The notes beneath the pieces are model-generated. The model did not search any database and was not told the DNA's origin. It saw nothing but the letters and a program-made list of their open reading frames with translations. Positions 1 through 7,408 of a stretch of 35,095 nt of DNA are shown piece by piece. Source of the DNA: Beijerinckiaceae bacterium (GTDB lineage Bacteria > Pseudomonadota > Alphaproteobacteria > Rhizobiales > Beijerinckiaceae). Every line of letters starts with the position of its first letter. The stretch's first letter is position 1. A program made the translations under genes and the position numbers. The stretch spans positions 1 through 35,095 of the forward strand of contig JAUXWZ010000162.1 in NCBI GenBank assembly GCA_030684835.1, in the 5' to 3' direction.

Positions 1-1275
1 CCCGGCACGCCGATGGGCGACCTGCTGCGCCGCGTCTGGATGCCTGCGCTCCACTCCGAGGAATTGGCGGAGCGCGACGGGCCACCGAAGAAGATCAAGA
101 TCCTGGGCGAGGAGCTTCTCGCTTTCCGCCAAACCGACGGCCGCGTCGGCATCGTCGAACAGCATTGCCCGCATCGTGGTGCCAACCTCTATTTCGGGCG
201 CAACGAGGAGTGCGGCATCCGCTGCGCCTTCCATGGCTGGAAGTTCGACGTCGACGGCAACGCAATGGAGCTGGCTTCGGAGCCCGCTGAAACCGGTTTC
301 GTCAAAAAGGTGAAGACGACGGCCTATCCGGTGCGCGAGGCTGCCGGCTTTGTGTGGGTGTATCTCGGCCCTGCCGAAATGATGCCTGATTTCGAGCCGC
401 CGGTGTTCCAGCCTACGCCGGACACGCGTGTCTCGATCGCCAAATTCCGCGTGCCCTGCAACTGGGCGCAAATCCTGGAAGGCGGCATAGACTCTGCCCA
501 TTCGTCGACCCTGCATTCGTCGGACATGGTGCCGGCGCGCGTGACAAGCGCTGAAGCCAACGACAAGAACTGGCTCCGGCCTTCGACCGACAAGTCGCCG
601 CGCCTCCAGGTGCAGCGCACGCCCTTCGGCTTTCGCTACGCCGCCCTGCGCCGCCCTATCCAGAACGCGCAAACGCACGACTACATTCGAACGACGCTTT
701 TCATCGCCCCCTACACCGTGTTCATTCCGCCGAATAATAATTACAAAGTAGCGATCCTGCACGTGCCTGTGGACGACACGAACACCGACTTCTACTTTTT
801 ATGCTTTGGCGACGCTGCGTCGACGCCTGAGACAGAGACCTGGCGCAAGTTCCTTGGCGCGACGCGCGGGGTTGATCTCAACGACGACTGGTCCAGCAAG
901 CGCACGTTCGAGAACAAGTTCCTGCAAGATCGTCAGGCGATGAAGGCCGGCAATTTCACCGGCATCAAAGGCATCCCCAACCAGGACTACGTGATGTGGG
1001 TCACCATGGGCCCGATCGCTGATCGCAGCAAAGATCTGCTTGGCGCAAGCGATCTCGCGATTGTGGAGTTCCGCAAGCAAATGGTTGAGGCCGCGCAAAC
1101 TTTCGTAAAGGACGGGACCGTCATCGGGCTCACCGAGCCGCGTGTGCCGCAGAGCAAGCTACGCTCGTTTGAAGGGGTCGCGCCCAAGACCACAGACTGG
1201 CGTGTGGCGGGCCTCACGGACGAAGAGCTTACTGCGCGTGGATTAAAGGCCCCTACCCAGACGGCGGCGGAATAA
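1..1275 (+). CDS. Rieske [2Fe-2S] aromatic ring-hydroxylating oxygenase, large subunit (5' end outside window)
   Basis: Terminal oxygenase component that would hydroxylate or demethylate an aromatic substrate using electrons from a separate reductase, in the cytoplasm. Counting from the first ATG (base 13), the Rieske cluster ligands are C52-P-H54 and C71-x2-H74. The mononuclear iron site is D160-x2-H163-x4-H168, the usual 2-His-1-Asp arrangement. The reading frame is open to base 1 and encodes PGTPMGD, which in phthalate 4,5-dioxygenase-like proteins sits about a dozen residues inside the N-terminus. The true start is therefore just upstream and the ATG at 13 is internal. Length (420+ residues) fits that family. 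No reductase lies downstream. A hairpin terminator follows, and a Bug-type binding protein two genes on could import an aromatic acid. The family is clear; the substrate cannot be read from the sequence. Confidence 0.9.
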   Translation, partial: PGTPMGDLLRRVWMPALHSEELAERDGPPKKIKILGEELLAFRQTDGRVGIVEQHCPHRGANLYFGRNEECGIRCAFHGWKFDVDGNAMELASEPAETGFVKKVKTTAYPVREAAGFVWVYLGPAEMMPDFEPPVFQPTPDTRVSIAKFRVPCNWAQILEGGIDSAHSSTLHSSDMVPARVTSAEANDKNWLRPSTDKSPRLQVQRTPFGFRYAALRRPIQNAQTHDYIRTTLFIAPYTVFIPPNNNYKVAILHVPVDDTNTDFYFLCFGDAASTPETETWRKFLGATRGVDLNDDWSSKRTFENKFLQDRQAMKAGNFTGIKGIPNQDYVMWVTMGPIADRSKDLLGASDLAIVEFRKQMVEAAQTFVKDGTVIGLTEPRVPQSKLRSFEGVAPKTTDWRVAGLTDEELTARGLKAPTQTAAE

Positions 1276-1312
1276 ACGCGGCCATAAACTCTCGACCAAA
1301 CCTATTTTCTTT

Positions 1313-1343
1313 GAGCGCGGCCTTAACGCCGCGCTCTTTATTT
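1313..1343 (+). terminator. Rho-independent terminator of the Rieske oxygenase gene
   Basis: A perfect 9-bp stem GAGCGCGGC / GCCGCGCTC (1313-1321 with 1328-1336) encloses a 6-base loop and is followed by TTTATTT. It begins 37 bases after the oxygenase stop codon. Confidence 0.85.
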
Positions 1344-1389
1344 ATAAACAGGCATCGTTTTTCCAGTTTACCACTGCCGCGCCTTTATT

Positions 1390-1417
1390 TTGCCTTCCGA
1401 GATAATCCGGCTATACT
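1390..1417 (+). promoter_or_regulatory. Putative sigma-70 promoter for the secreted repeat protein
   Basis: A -35-like TTGCCT (1390-1395) and a strong -10 TATACT (1412-1417) are separated by 16 bases. Transcription would start near 1424, about 25 bases before the ATG at 1449. It sits between the preceding terminator and the ribosome binding site. Inferred from hexamers only. Confidence 0.45.
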
Positions 1418-1448
1418 TAAGTTATCGCTGGACGTGAAGGAGCATCGC

Positions 1449-2006
1449 ATGCGGGTTTTTGAACTTAAGGTAGTTATCGCGGTGGCGGGCATCGTCGCCA
1501 CTGGCGTTATGTTTGCGACGCCGCGCATCGCGCAGGCCTTGCCGGTGGCGCCCGCACCCGCTCTTGAGAGCCAGGTGAACGCCGTTCAATACGGTGGAGG
1601 CGGATACGGTGCTCGGGGCGGCGCTGTTCGGTCCGCACGTCCGGTTGGCCGACCCGGTGTCCGGCCCACGGTCCGCCCCACCGCCCGCCCAGGCGTCCGC
1701 CCCAACATGAATATCCGCCCCGGCCGCCCTGTCGCCGTGGCGCCCGGTTATCGCCCAGGCGTTCGCCCCGGCTATCGCCCCGGCGTGCGTCCACCCGTCT
1801 ACAGGCCTGGCCGTCCGGTCTACGGCAACTGGTATCGTCCTTACCGCTGGCGTCCGGGAACGGCGATCGCCGCCGGCGCTGCAATCGGCGTGATCGGCGC
1901 AGCCTCCGCCGCGGCCTATTATGGTCAACCACCAGAGGAGGGCTTGTGCTGGTACTACACAAACCCCAGCCGCACGTCAGGCTTCTGGGATGTTTGCCCC
2001 TATTGA
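1449..2006 (+). CDS. Secreted Pro/Arg/Val-rich repeat protein of unknown function
   Basis: Predicted 185-residue exported protein. The start at 1449 is chosen because AAGGAG (1437-1442) lies six bases upstream and the protein then opens with a good signal peptide (MRVFELK, a hydrophobic core, then a likely cleavage near the Ala-Gln-Ala before LPVAP). A longer frame from a TTG at 1311 would begin inside the preceding terminator and is rejected. The mature protein has a Gly-rich stretch, then a low-complexity region built from repeated PGVRP, PGYRP and PTVRP units with basic charge. A short Ala/Gly-rich hydrophobic segment follows, then a conserved-looking tail with CWYY and FWDVCPY. Similar small Pro/Arg-rich proteins with this type of tail occur in Hyphomicrobiales. 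No function is known to me; a cell-envelope role is a guess. It is monocistronic between a promoter and a terminator. Confidence 0.75.
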   Translation: MRVFELKVVIAVAGIVATGVMFATPRIAQALPVAPAPALESQVNAVQYGGGGYGARGGAVRSARPVGRPGVRPTVRPTARPGVRPNMNIRPGRPVAVAPGYRPGVRPGYRPGVRPPVYRPGRPVYGNWYRPYRWRPGTAIAAGAAIGVIGAASAAAYYGQPPEEGLCWYYTNPSRTSGFWDVCPY

Positions 2007-2028
2007 GAAATGACTGACGAACGACTTG

Positions 2029-2058
2029 AGAGCCCGGCAAACCGCCGGGCTCTTTTTT
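2029..2058 (+). terminator. Rho-independent terminator
   Basis: A perfect 10-bp stem AGAGCCCGGC / GCCGGGCTCT (2029-2038 with 2044-2053) has the loop AAACC and runs into six T residues (2053-2058). It ends the secreted repeat protein gene. Confidence 0.92.
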
Positions 2059-2163
2059 ATTCCACTGGCGCAGACTTGCCGCTCTCCCAAAATCGGGGCA
2101 GTTTCATCGGTAGCGCGCCACAATTGAAAACGCGCACAGGGAACACTCAAGGGGTCGTCAGAA

Positions 2164-3153
2164 ATGAACAGACGGATATTCACCGCGCGCCTTGGGGCCA
2201 TTGCGCTCGGCATCGCAAGCATCGCCGCGCCAACACTCGCATCGGCTCAAACAAGCGAGGTCTGGCCACGCCGGGCCGTGAAATTCATCGTTCCGTTCGC
2301 GCCTGGCGCTGGCGCAGACATCGGCGCGCGACTGGCTGCCGATGTGCTGTCACGCAAGTGGGGACAGGCCGTGATTGTCGAGAACAGGCCCGGCGGCGAC
2401 AGCCTGATCGCGATTCGCGCCGTGGTGAACGACAACGACGATCATCAATTCCTATTTTCTCCGGCAGGCAATTTCACGCCGCATCCCTACCGTCATGAAA
2501 AGCGCGGTTATGATCGTCAGAAGGACCTTCTGCCCATCGCGCGGTTCTCCAACACGATCCTGTCTGTCAGCATTTCAAGTTCACTTGGCGTTACGACACT
2601 TAAAGAATTCGTGGAGTTGGCCCGCAAGCGCCCAAAGGAACTTAACGCAGTTGTTGTGCCAGGGATCACCGAGTTTGTGTGGGATGGCTTCATCAAGACA
2701 GAAGGACTAGAGATCGCGAAAGTGCCCTTTACCAATCTCGTGCAAGGCGCCGGGGAAATGGCGACAGGGCGTATTCAGGTGACGATGTCTTCTCTCGCGA
2801 TCCAGCAGCCTGTGTTGCAGTCGGCCGGCGCCCGTCTTGTGGTTGTCACGAGCCGAGAACGCGTGCCGCTGATTGCAGATATCCCGACAGCACGGGAGGC
2901 GGGGTTCCCATCGCTGGAGGTTGACGGACTGGTTGGACTTTTTGGCCCGCGCAGCGTGTCGCCAGCTTTGCGCACGCGCATTGGCGACGACGTGAAGGCG
3001 ATCGCCGCTGATCCAGCCATCGCAGCCAAGCTCGTGGCGAGTGGACAGGTGCCCAACCCCGGCGGCGCTGAAGAATTCGCCGTTGCTATCATGGCGCAGG
3101 AAAAACAGATCGATGAAATCGCCAAGCTCGTTGGCTTGACTAAAAAAGAATAA
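2164..3153 (+). CDS. Bug/TctC-family tripartite tricarboxylate transporter substrate-binding protein
   Basis: Periplasmic solute receptor of 329 residues, typical for the family. It has a signal peptide (MNRRIF, hydrophobic core, likely cleavage after the ASA at residues 26-28). The family hallmarks follow: a WPRRAVKFIVPFAPGAGAD block near residues 37-54, ENRPGGD near 76, and a C-terminal domain with the usual IADIPTAREAG segment. Bug proteins bind carboxylates, amino acids or aromatic acids and hand them to a TctA/TctB membrane pair. No tctAB lies nearby, so this is an orphan receptor, as is common where the family has expanded. Its position after a Rieske oxygenase suggests an aromatic acid ligand, but a terminator separates the two genes. 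Ligand unknown. Confidence 0.9.
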   Translation: MNRRIFTARLGAIALGIASIAAPTLASAQTSEVWPRRAVKFIVPFAPGAGADIGARLAADVLSRKWGQAVIVENRPGGDSLIAIRAVVNDNDDHQFLFSPAGNFTPHPYRHEKRGYDRQKDLLPIARFSNTILSVSISSSLGVTTLKEFVELARKRPKELNAVVVPGITEFVWDGFIKTEGLEIAKVPFTNLVQGAGEMATGRIQVTMSSLAIQQPVLQSAGARLVVVTSRERVPLIADIPTAREAGFPSLEVDGLVGLFGPRSVSPALRTRIGDDVKAIAADPAIAAKLVASGQVPNPGGAEEFAVAIMAQEKQIDEIAKLVGLTKKE

Positions 3154-3224
3154 GCAACACTCAAGCTGCGTATTTTTCGCTTAACTCAAAAAGCAAAAAG
3201 TACCCATTCTGCAGCCACTTTTTG

Positions 3225-3249
3225 CAGCCGCGCTTGATAAGCGCGGCTG
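3225..3249 (+). terminator. Strong hairpin after the Bug gene, weak terminator candidate
   Basis: A perfect 11-bp stem CAGCCGCGCTT / AAGCGCGGCTG (3225-3235 with 3239-3249) encloses a 3-base loop. The tail is only TTGTCATGTT, so intrinsic termination is uncertain. It lies 72 bases after the Bug stop and just before the putative kaiC promoter. Confidence 0.45.
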
Positions 3250-3253
3250 TTGT

Positions 3254-3287
3254 CATGTTGGACATGCTCGCAGACGGACCCTATAAA
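3254..3287 (+). promoter_or_regulatory. Putative promoter with a small palindrome upstream of the kaiC-like gene
   Basis: A -35-like TTGGAC (3258-3263) and a -10 TATAAA (3282-3287) are 18 bases apart, predicting a very short leader before the ribosome binding site GGAG at 3302. The -35 lies inside an inverted repeat CATGT-TGG-ACATG (3254-3266), which could be an operator. Inferred from sequence pattern alone. Confidence 0.4.
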
Positions 3288-3311
3288 CTCTGGATTCTGC
3301 GGGAGTAATAA

Positions 3312-4805
3312 ATGCCAGATGCCCAACCCTGCCACAGCGGCGTCAGTGGACTCGATGAGGTTATTATTGGAGGCTATCCATCCAATCGCGCGCATCTCAT
3401 TGAAGGCAAACCTGGGTCGGGCAAGACGACCATGGGGCTGCAATTTTTGCTGCAAGGCGTCGAGGAAGGCGAGTGCGGGCTCTACATCACGCTTTCGGAA
3501 ACCAAGCGCGAGTTGCACGCAGTTGCAAAAACACACGGCTGGTCACTCGACGCGATCAACATTTTCGAATTGGTGCCACCCGAACTCAGCCTTGATCCCA
3601 AACAGCAACAAACGCTTTTGCATGCGTCCGACCTCGAGCTTGGCGAAACCGTCCAGATGGCTATTCAGGAGATCCAGCGCCTGAAGCCCAAGCGCATCGT
3701 CTTCGACAGCCTTTCCGAAATCAGGCTGCTCTCTCAGAGCGTCATGCGGTATCGCCGCCAAGTGCTGGCGCTGAAGCACTTCTTCCTGCTGCACGACGCC
3801 ACGGTGCTTATGCTGGATGATCTCACATCTGATTTCGACGATCTGAATTTGCACAGTATTTCACACGGCGTTATTAGGCTGGAAACAACGGCTGGCCTGT
3901 ATGGCCCCGAACGCCGACGTCTGCGCGTTATAAAGATGCGAGGAATGCAGTTTGACGGCGGCTATCACGACTATGTTTTGCGCAAAGGTGGACTCGTACT
4001 TTTCCCCCGCCTTGAGCCAACAATAGATGAAGATCATCCGCATTTCGACCAACCCACTGCGACAAGCGGCGTTGATGAACTAGACAGACTTTTGGGCGGT
4101 GGTCTCGATCGTGGAACCAGCACCCTTCTGATAGGCCCATCGGGCGCGGGCAAGTCAACGCTATCGACCCAATTTATGCGGACCGCGCTCGAGCGGGGCG
4201 AACAGGGCCTCCTCATTACGTTTGATGAAACGAGACGCATTCTCCTCACCCGAACTAAAAGCATTGGCATCGATCTGGAACCGCATCTCAAAAGCGGCCT
4301 GCTGGATCTCATGCAAATTGATCCGGCGCGACTGACGCCTGGGGAATTTGCGAGCATCATTCGGGAGAAGGTGTCCAACGGCAGACAGTTCGTCGTAATC
4401 GACAGCCTGACCGGCTATCTAAACTCGATTCCGGACGAGCACTACATGCTGCTGCAGATGCATGAGTTGCTGACCTACCTTAACCAGCACGGGGTGGTCA
4501 CGATCCTCGTGCTCGCGCAGCATGGCCTCATCGGCGCCATGGCTGCCCCCATTGATATGACCTATGTGGCCGATACCGTTCTCATGTTGCGCTTCTTTGA
4601 AGCCACAGGCCGGATAAGGCGCGCGGTTTCGGTCCTCAAGAAGCGGACCGGATATCATGAGGACACCATTCGCGAGTACGGCATTAGTTCGAAAGGCGTA
4701 ACCATCGGGGCGCCTCTTACGGGTTTTCAGGGGGTCTTGTCCGGGACACCTTCATTCAAGGGCGACGACGAGGATCTGCTTGGCATCGCACGCAACCACA
4801 ACTGA
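3312..4805 (+). CDS. KaiC-like double-RecA-domain ATPase
   Basis: Cytoplasmic KaiC-family protein of 497 residues (cyanobacterial KaiC is about 520) with two RecA-like ATPase domains in tandem. Walker A of the first is GKPGSGKTT (32-40), of the second GPSGAGKST (275-283). Walker B segments are RIVFDSLSE and FVVIDSLTG. The paired catalytic glutamates of KaiC appear as S62-E63 in the first domain and D-E in the second. Around the CII autophosphorylation pair (Ser-Thr in cyanobacteria) this protein has Thr417-Tyr418. The C-terminus keeps the family pattern KKRTGYHEDTIREYGIS followed by GVLSGTP. GGAG at 3302 supports the ATG. The last 26 bases overlap the kinase gene, so the two are coupled. No kaiA or kaiB is present. 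The likely role is an ATP-dependent signalling scaffold; a clock role cannot be inferred. Confidence 0.9.
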   Translation: MPDAQPCHSGVSGLDEVIIGGYPSNRAHLIEGKPGSGKTTMGLQFLLQGVEEGECGLYITLSETKRELHAVAKTHGWSLDAINIFELVPPELSLDPKQQQTLLHASDLELGETVQMAIQEIQRLKPKRIVFDSLSEIRLLSQSVMRYRRQVLALKHFFLLHDATVLMLDDLTSDFDDLNLHSISHGVIRLETTAGLYGPERRRLRVIKMRGMQFDGGYHDYVLRKGGLVLFPRLEPTIDEDHPHFDQPTATSGVDELDRLLGGGLDRGTSTLLIGPSGAGKSTLSTQFMRTALERGEQGLLITFDETRRILLTRTKSIGIDLEPHLKSGLLDLMQIDPARLTPGEFASIIREKVSNGRQFVVIDSLTGYLNSIPDEHYMLLQMHELLTYLNQHGVVTILVLAQHGLIGAMAAPIDMTYVADTVLMLRFFEATGRIRRAVSVLKKRTGYHEDTIREYGISSKGVTIGAPLTGFQGVLSGTPSFKGDDEDLLGIARNHN

Positions 4806-5847
4806 CGCCCACGAGGAAATTGTCCTCATCCTGGCCTCGCTGGGCCGGGATGCGAATGTCGCGCGCGCCGTCCTGGCTCAGAGCAACATTGCGTCTCGCA
4901 TTTGCCTCGATATTGAGGAACTCACGAGCAATCTACGGTTCGCGAGCGCCGCAATCATTTCAGTGGAGGATTTGTCCGGCCATCATATGGACGGTTTCTT
5001 TCATTGGGTGCGCACGCAACCGGAGTGGTCCGACTTCCCGTTTATTGTGCTTACGTTTCAAAATGCGTCGAGTGATCAACGGATGCTTTCCCAATTGGGG
5101 AATGTCGCAATCATCGAGCGCCCGTTTCATGCGGGTACGTTCACCCTCGCCACCGAGGGCGCGCTTCGTGCGCGCCGACGTCAGAAGGCTTCAGAGGCGC
5201 TGATCCAACAGCTCGAGGCTGTTTCTGGGCGACAAAAGGTCCTGATTCGCGAACTACACCATCGCGTGCGCAATATGCTCGCGACGATTCAAGGCGTCAT
5301 GGCCGTCACATCCCGATCGTCAGGAACCATCCAAGAGTTTACGCAATCCTTCAGCGAGCGCCTTCAATCGCTGGCGCGCACGCATCAGCTTCTGACCGAC
5401 GACCTTCTCCAATCCGCCTCGCTCGCACATCTTCTGAAACAGGAACTCACGCCCTTCGATGATGGCTCCGGGCAGCGCTTTCAGTTGCAAGGGCCGCCGG
5501 TAGATTTGCCGTCGTCCCTGGCTGTGCCGTTCGGCATGGCGATCCATGAATTGACCACGAATGCGCTCAAATACGGGGCGCTCTCGACACCAGTTGGACG
5601 GATCGCCGTCGACTGGAGTGTGGACGGAAAAGACACTGCGCGCGAACTCACATTGCGATGGACAGAGCGCGGAGGCCCGGTTGTGCGCCCTCCAAAGCGT
5701 CGCGGCTTTGGGACGATCCTGATTGACAGAGTTTTGGGCCCGCAGGCGCACGCCCGCACCAGCCTGACCTACGAACCAACAGGAATCGTTTTTGAGATGC
5801 AGGCGCCGCTGCCCAGCCCCGAGATCAACGAAGGCGCGTTTCCTTGA
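4780..5847 (+). CDS. HWE-family sensor histidine kinase with degenerate receiver-like N-domain
   Basis: Predicted soluble histidine kinase of 355 residues. The start is TTG at 4780, inside the end of the kaiC-like gene, with AGGA at 4771-4774 upstream. Residues 12-130 resemble a receiver domain, but the usual phosphoacceptor position at the end of strand 3 (SAAIIS) is Ser61 and the conserved Lys before Pro is Arg (IIERPF). The kinase core shows ELHHRVRN with the likely phospho-His161. Next come the N box HELTTNALKYGALS (N261), WTERGGP (294-300, the W-x-E that names the HWE class) and the G box RGFGTILI (308-315). There is no membrane segment. HWE kinases are largely alphaproteobacterial and often act in light, stress or energy sensing. 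Coupling to KaiC suggests that the ATPase feeds this kinase. The partner response regulator is not in the window. Confidence 0.9.
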   Translation: MASHATTTDAHEEIVLILASLGRDANVARAVLAQSNIASRICLDIEELTSNLRFASAAIISVEDLSGHHMDGFFHWVRTQPEWSDFPFIVLTFQNASSDQRMLSQLGNVAIIERPFHAGTFTLATEGALRARRRQKASEALIQQLEAVSGRQKVLIRELHHRVRNMLATIQGVMAVTSRSSGTIQEFTQSFSERLQSLARTHQLLTDDLLQSASLAHLLKQELTPFDDGSGQRFQLQGPPVDLPSSLAVPFGMAIHELTTNALKYGALSTPVGRIAVDWSVDGKDTARELTLRWTERGGPVVRPPKRRGFGTILIDRVLGPQAHARTSLTYEPTGIVFEMQAPLPSPEINEGAFP

Positions 5848-5853
5848 GCAAAC

Positions 5854-7152
5854 TCAGGCTGGCTTGAGAATGTCGCTCATCGAGATCACCGCATCGGCCA
5901 CTTCCTTGATGCGACGATTTTGACTCATCGCTGTCGTGCGCAGCAATTCATACGCCTCCTGCTCGGAAGCGCCGCGGTGACGCATGAGAATTCCCTTCGC
6001 ACGATCAATAATCTTGCGCTCGTTCATCGCCATGCGCGCGGCTTCCAGCTCTTCGCTCATCTGCTGTAGACGTCCGGCCTGGCTTTGCACAATGTCAAGG
6101 ATAGATCGCCCAACGCGGGGGCTCACGCCGTCTACGGAAAGCACCTCTGCCCCCGTCTCGGCCGCGTCAGTCAACAGCGCTTCGTCCGCGCCGCCGATGA
6201 CGAAAGCGAACTGATAGCGGGCTGTTTCGCCTGCAGGAAAATCAATCAAATCCCCGGCGCCAGTCGCAATTTCGGCCGCCGCAAGTTTCGCCTTGCAAAG
6301 GTCTTGCAGATCTTCATCAAGCTTGCGTTCGACAACACGCATGGCGTCCATCCTGCGCGTCGCCTGATCATACCATTGTTGACTGGTGATACCGGTTAGT
6401 CCGGCAGTTGGCCCGGCGAGACAGGCAATCCGTCGCAGTCGCTCGAATTCGATCATGTCGGGGCCAGACAATTTGTCATCGTAGAGCGCTTTGAGTTCAG
6501 GCGCTGCGAACTTGGTAAAGAATTGGAAGGACCGCGTTTGCGCATCGATGAGCTTGAGCAATTGGCTGTGTTGCAGGTGGGTAAAGCGACCGGACGAGAA
6601 GCCTGCCGCAGCTGTCGCCCGCTCCTGCCCCGCAAACTCTTTTCCTTGCATGAAGCTGAACATGGCGACGAGCGCGCGTGACGTCTCTGCATCCGCTGTT
6701 GCGTCGGACGCTTCGAAAACGATTGCAAGCAGCGCGGAGATCAAATCAACGAAGTAGGCGGTGGCCTCGGCGGCCGTCGCCGCAACGTCCGCAATGCGAG
6801 CGCGCATCAGATCCAGCGATTCAAGATCCTGAACGACGCAGGCGATGCGGCTGAACAGACGCGCGTCGAATGCAGCCTCGCTGGCAACCTCTTGCAGCCG
6901 ATCAAACACCTCGCAAACGGCCGCCTGATCGGTGCGGGAGGCGGCGCGCGTGGTCGCCAGCCGCTCGCAAAATTCCAGGCCACGCGAGCCAAGGTAGACG
7001 TTCGAAACGCCGCGTTCTTTCTGCAGGCTGTGTATGAATGCGCTGACACTGCTGACAGCATCGCCTACCATCACGAGCTGCCGAAGGTCCCTAGCCTTCA
7101 GGCGCCTTGCCGTGGAGCGAAAGCGCTCCGCCTGTTCCGCAAAGGATCGCAT
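5854..7152 (-). CDS. Nitrate/nitrite-sensing NIT domain protein with ANTAR RNA-binding domain (NasR-like antiterminator)
   Basis: Cytoplasmic protein of 432 residues. The N-terminal and central part matches the NIT domain, with the helical motif HSLQKERGVSNVY near residues 41-53, seen in NasR and nitrate-sensing receptors. Roughly residues 365-428 form an ANTAR domain, recognisable from AKGILMRHRG, EAYELLRTTAM and KEVADAVISM. In Klebsiella NasR the same architecture binds nitrate or nitrite and then an RNA hairpin in the nasF leader, allowing read-through. Here no nitrate assimilation gene is adjacent; the siroheme reductase near 23.7 kb is the only possibly related gene in the window. It converges on the kinase gene with six bases between stops. 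The ATG at 7152 lacks a strong ribosome binding site, so a later start (Met28) is possible. Confidence 0.88.
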   Translation of the reverse strand: MRSFAEQAERFRSTARRLKARDLRQLVMVGDAVSSVSAFIHSLQKERGVSNVYLGSRGLEFCERLATTRAASRTDQAAVCEVFDRLQEVASEAAFDARLFSRIACVVQDLESLDLMRARIADVAATAAEATAYFVDLISALLAIVFEASDATADAETSRALVAMFSFMQGKEFAGQERATAAAGFSSGRFTHLQHSQLLKLIDAQTRSFQFFTKFAAPELKALYDDKLSGPDMIEFERLRRIACLAGPTAGLTGITSQQWYDQATRRMDAMRVVERKLDEDLQDLCKAKLAAAEIATGAGDLIDFPAGETARYQFAFVIGGADEALLTDAAETGAEVLSVDGVSPRVGRSILDIVQSQAGRLQQMSEELEAARMAMNERKIIDRAKGILMRHRGASEQEAYELLRTTAMSQNRRIKEVADAVISMSDILKPA

Positions 7153-7408
7153 GGTGGCGTAGTCCGCAAGCGCAGCCGAACGGCTCGACAGCTGCGCACA
7201 GGATAAAGCCTTGATGGCGATGGACGAAGATCAATCGGGTGGCGCCGTGCCCATGCAGCAGCCTTTTTGCCAGTCTGTTAGGCGAGGGAACAACAATTCG
7301 CACGCGCGCCGGCTCCCCATTGAGGTCATCCGCCGCTTGCCCGCGCACGCGATTGCTGCGAACTTGCCGCGGATCCCCGTTTGAAGGGGGTCGCGAGGGA
7401 GGCGCCGC

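Noticed and set aside
1311-1448. N-terminal extension of the secreted repeat protein from TTG at 1311
   Set aside because: The start would lie in the terminator hairpin of the previous gene and the extension masks a good signal peptide; the ATG at 1449 has AAGGAG.
1620-1830. Possible CRISPR or tandem DNA repeat in the Pro/Arg-rich gene
   Set aside because: The repetition is at codon level (CGCCC/GGCGT units) with irregular period and no spacers.
3312-4805. A circadian clock
   Set aside because: KaiC homologues are widespread in non-cyanobacterial genomes, kaiA and kaiB are absent here and the phosphosites differ, so a clock claim is unsupported.
7153-7408. 256-base divergent gap between the NIT-ANTAR and ppk2 genes
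   Set aside because: Apart from the ppk2 ribosome binding site I see no convincing promoter, hairpin pair or small gene in it.
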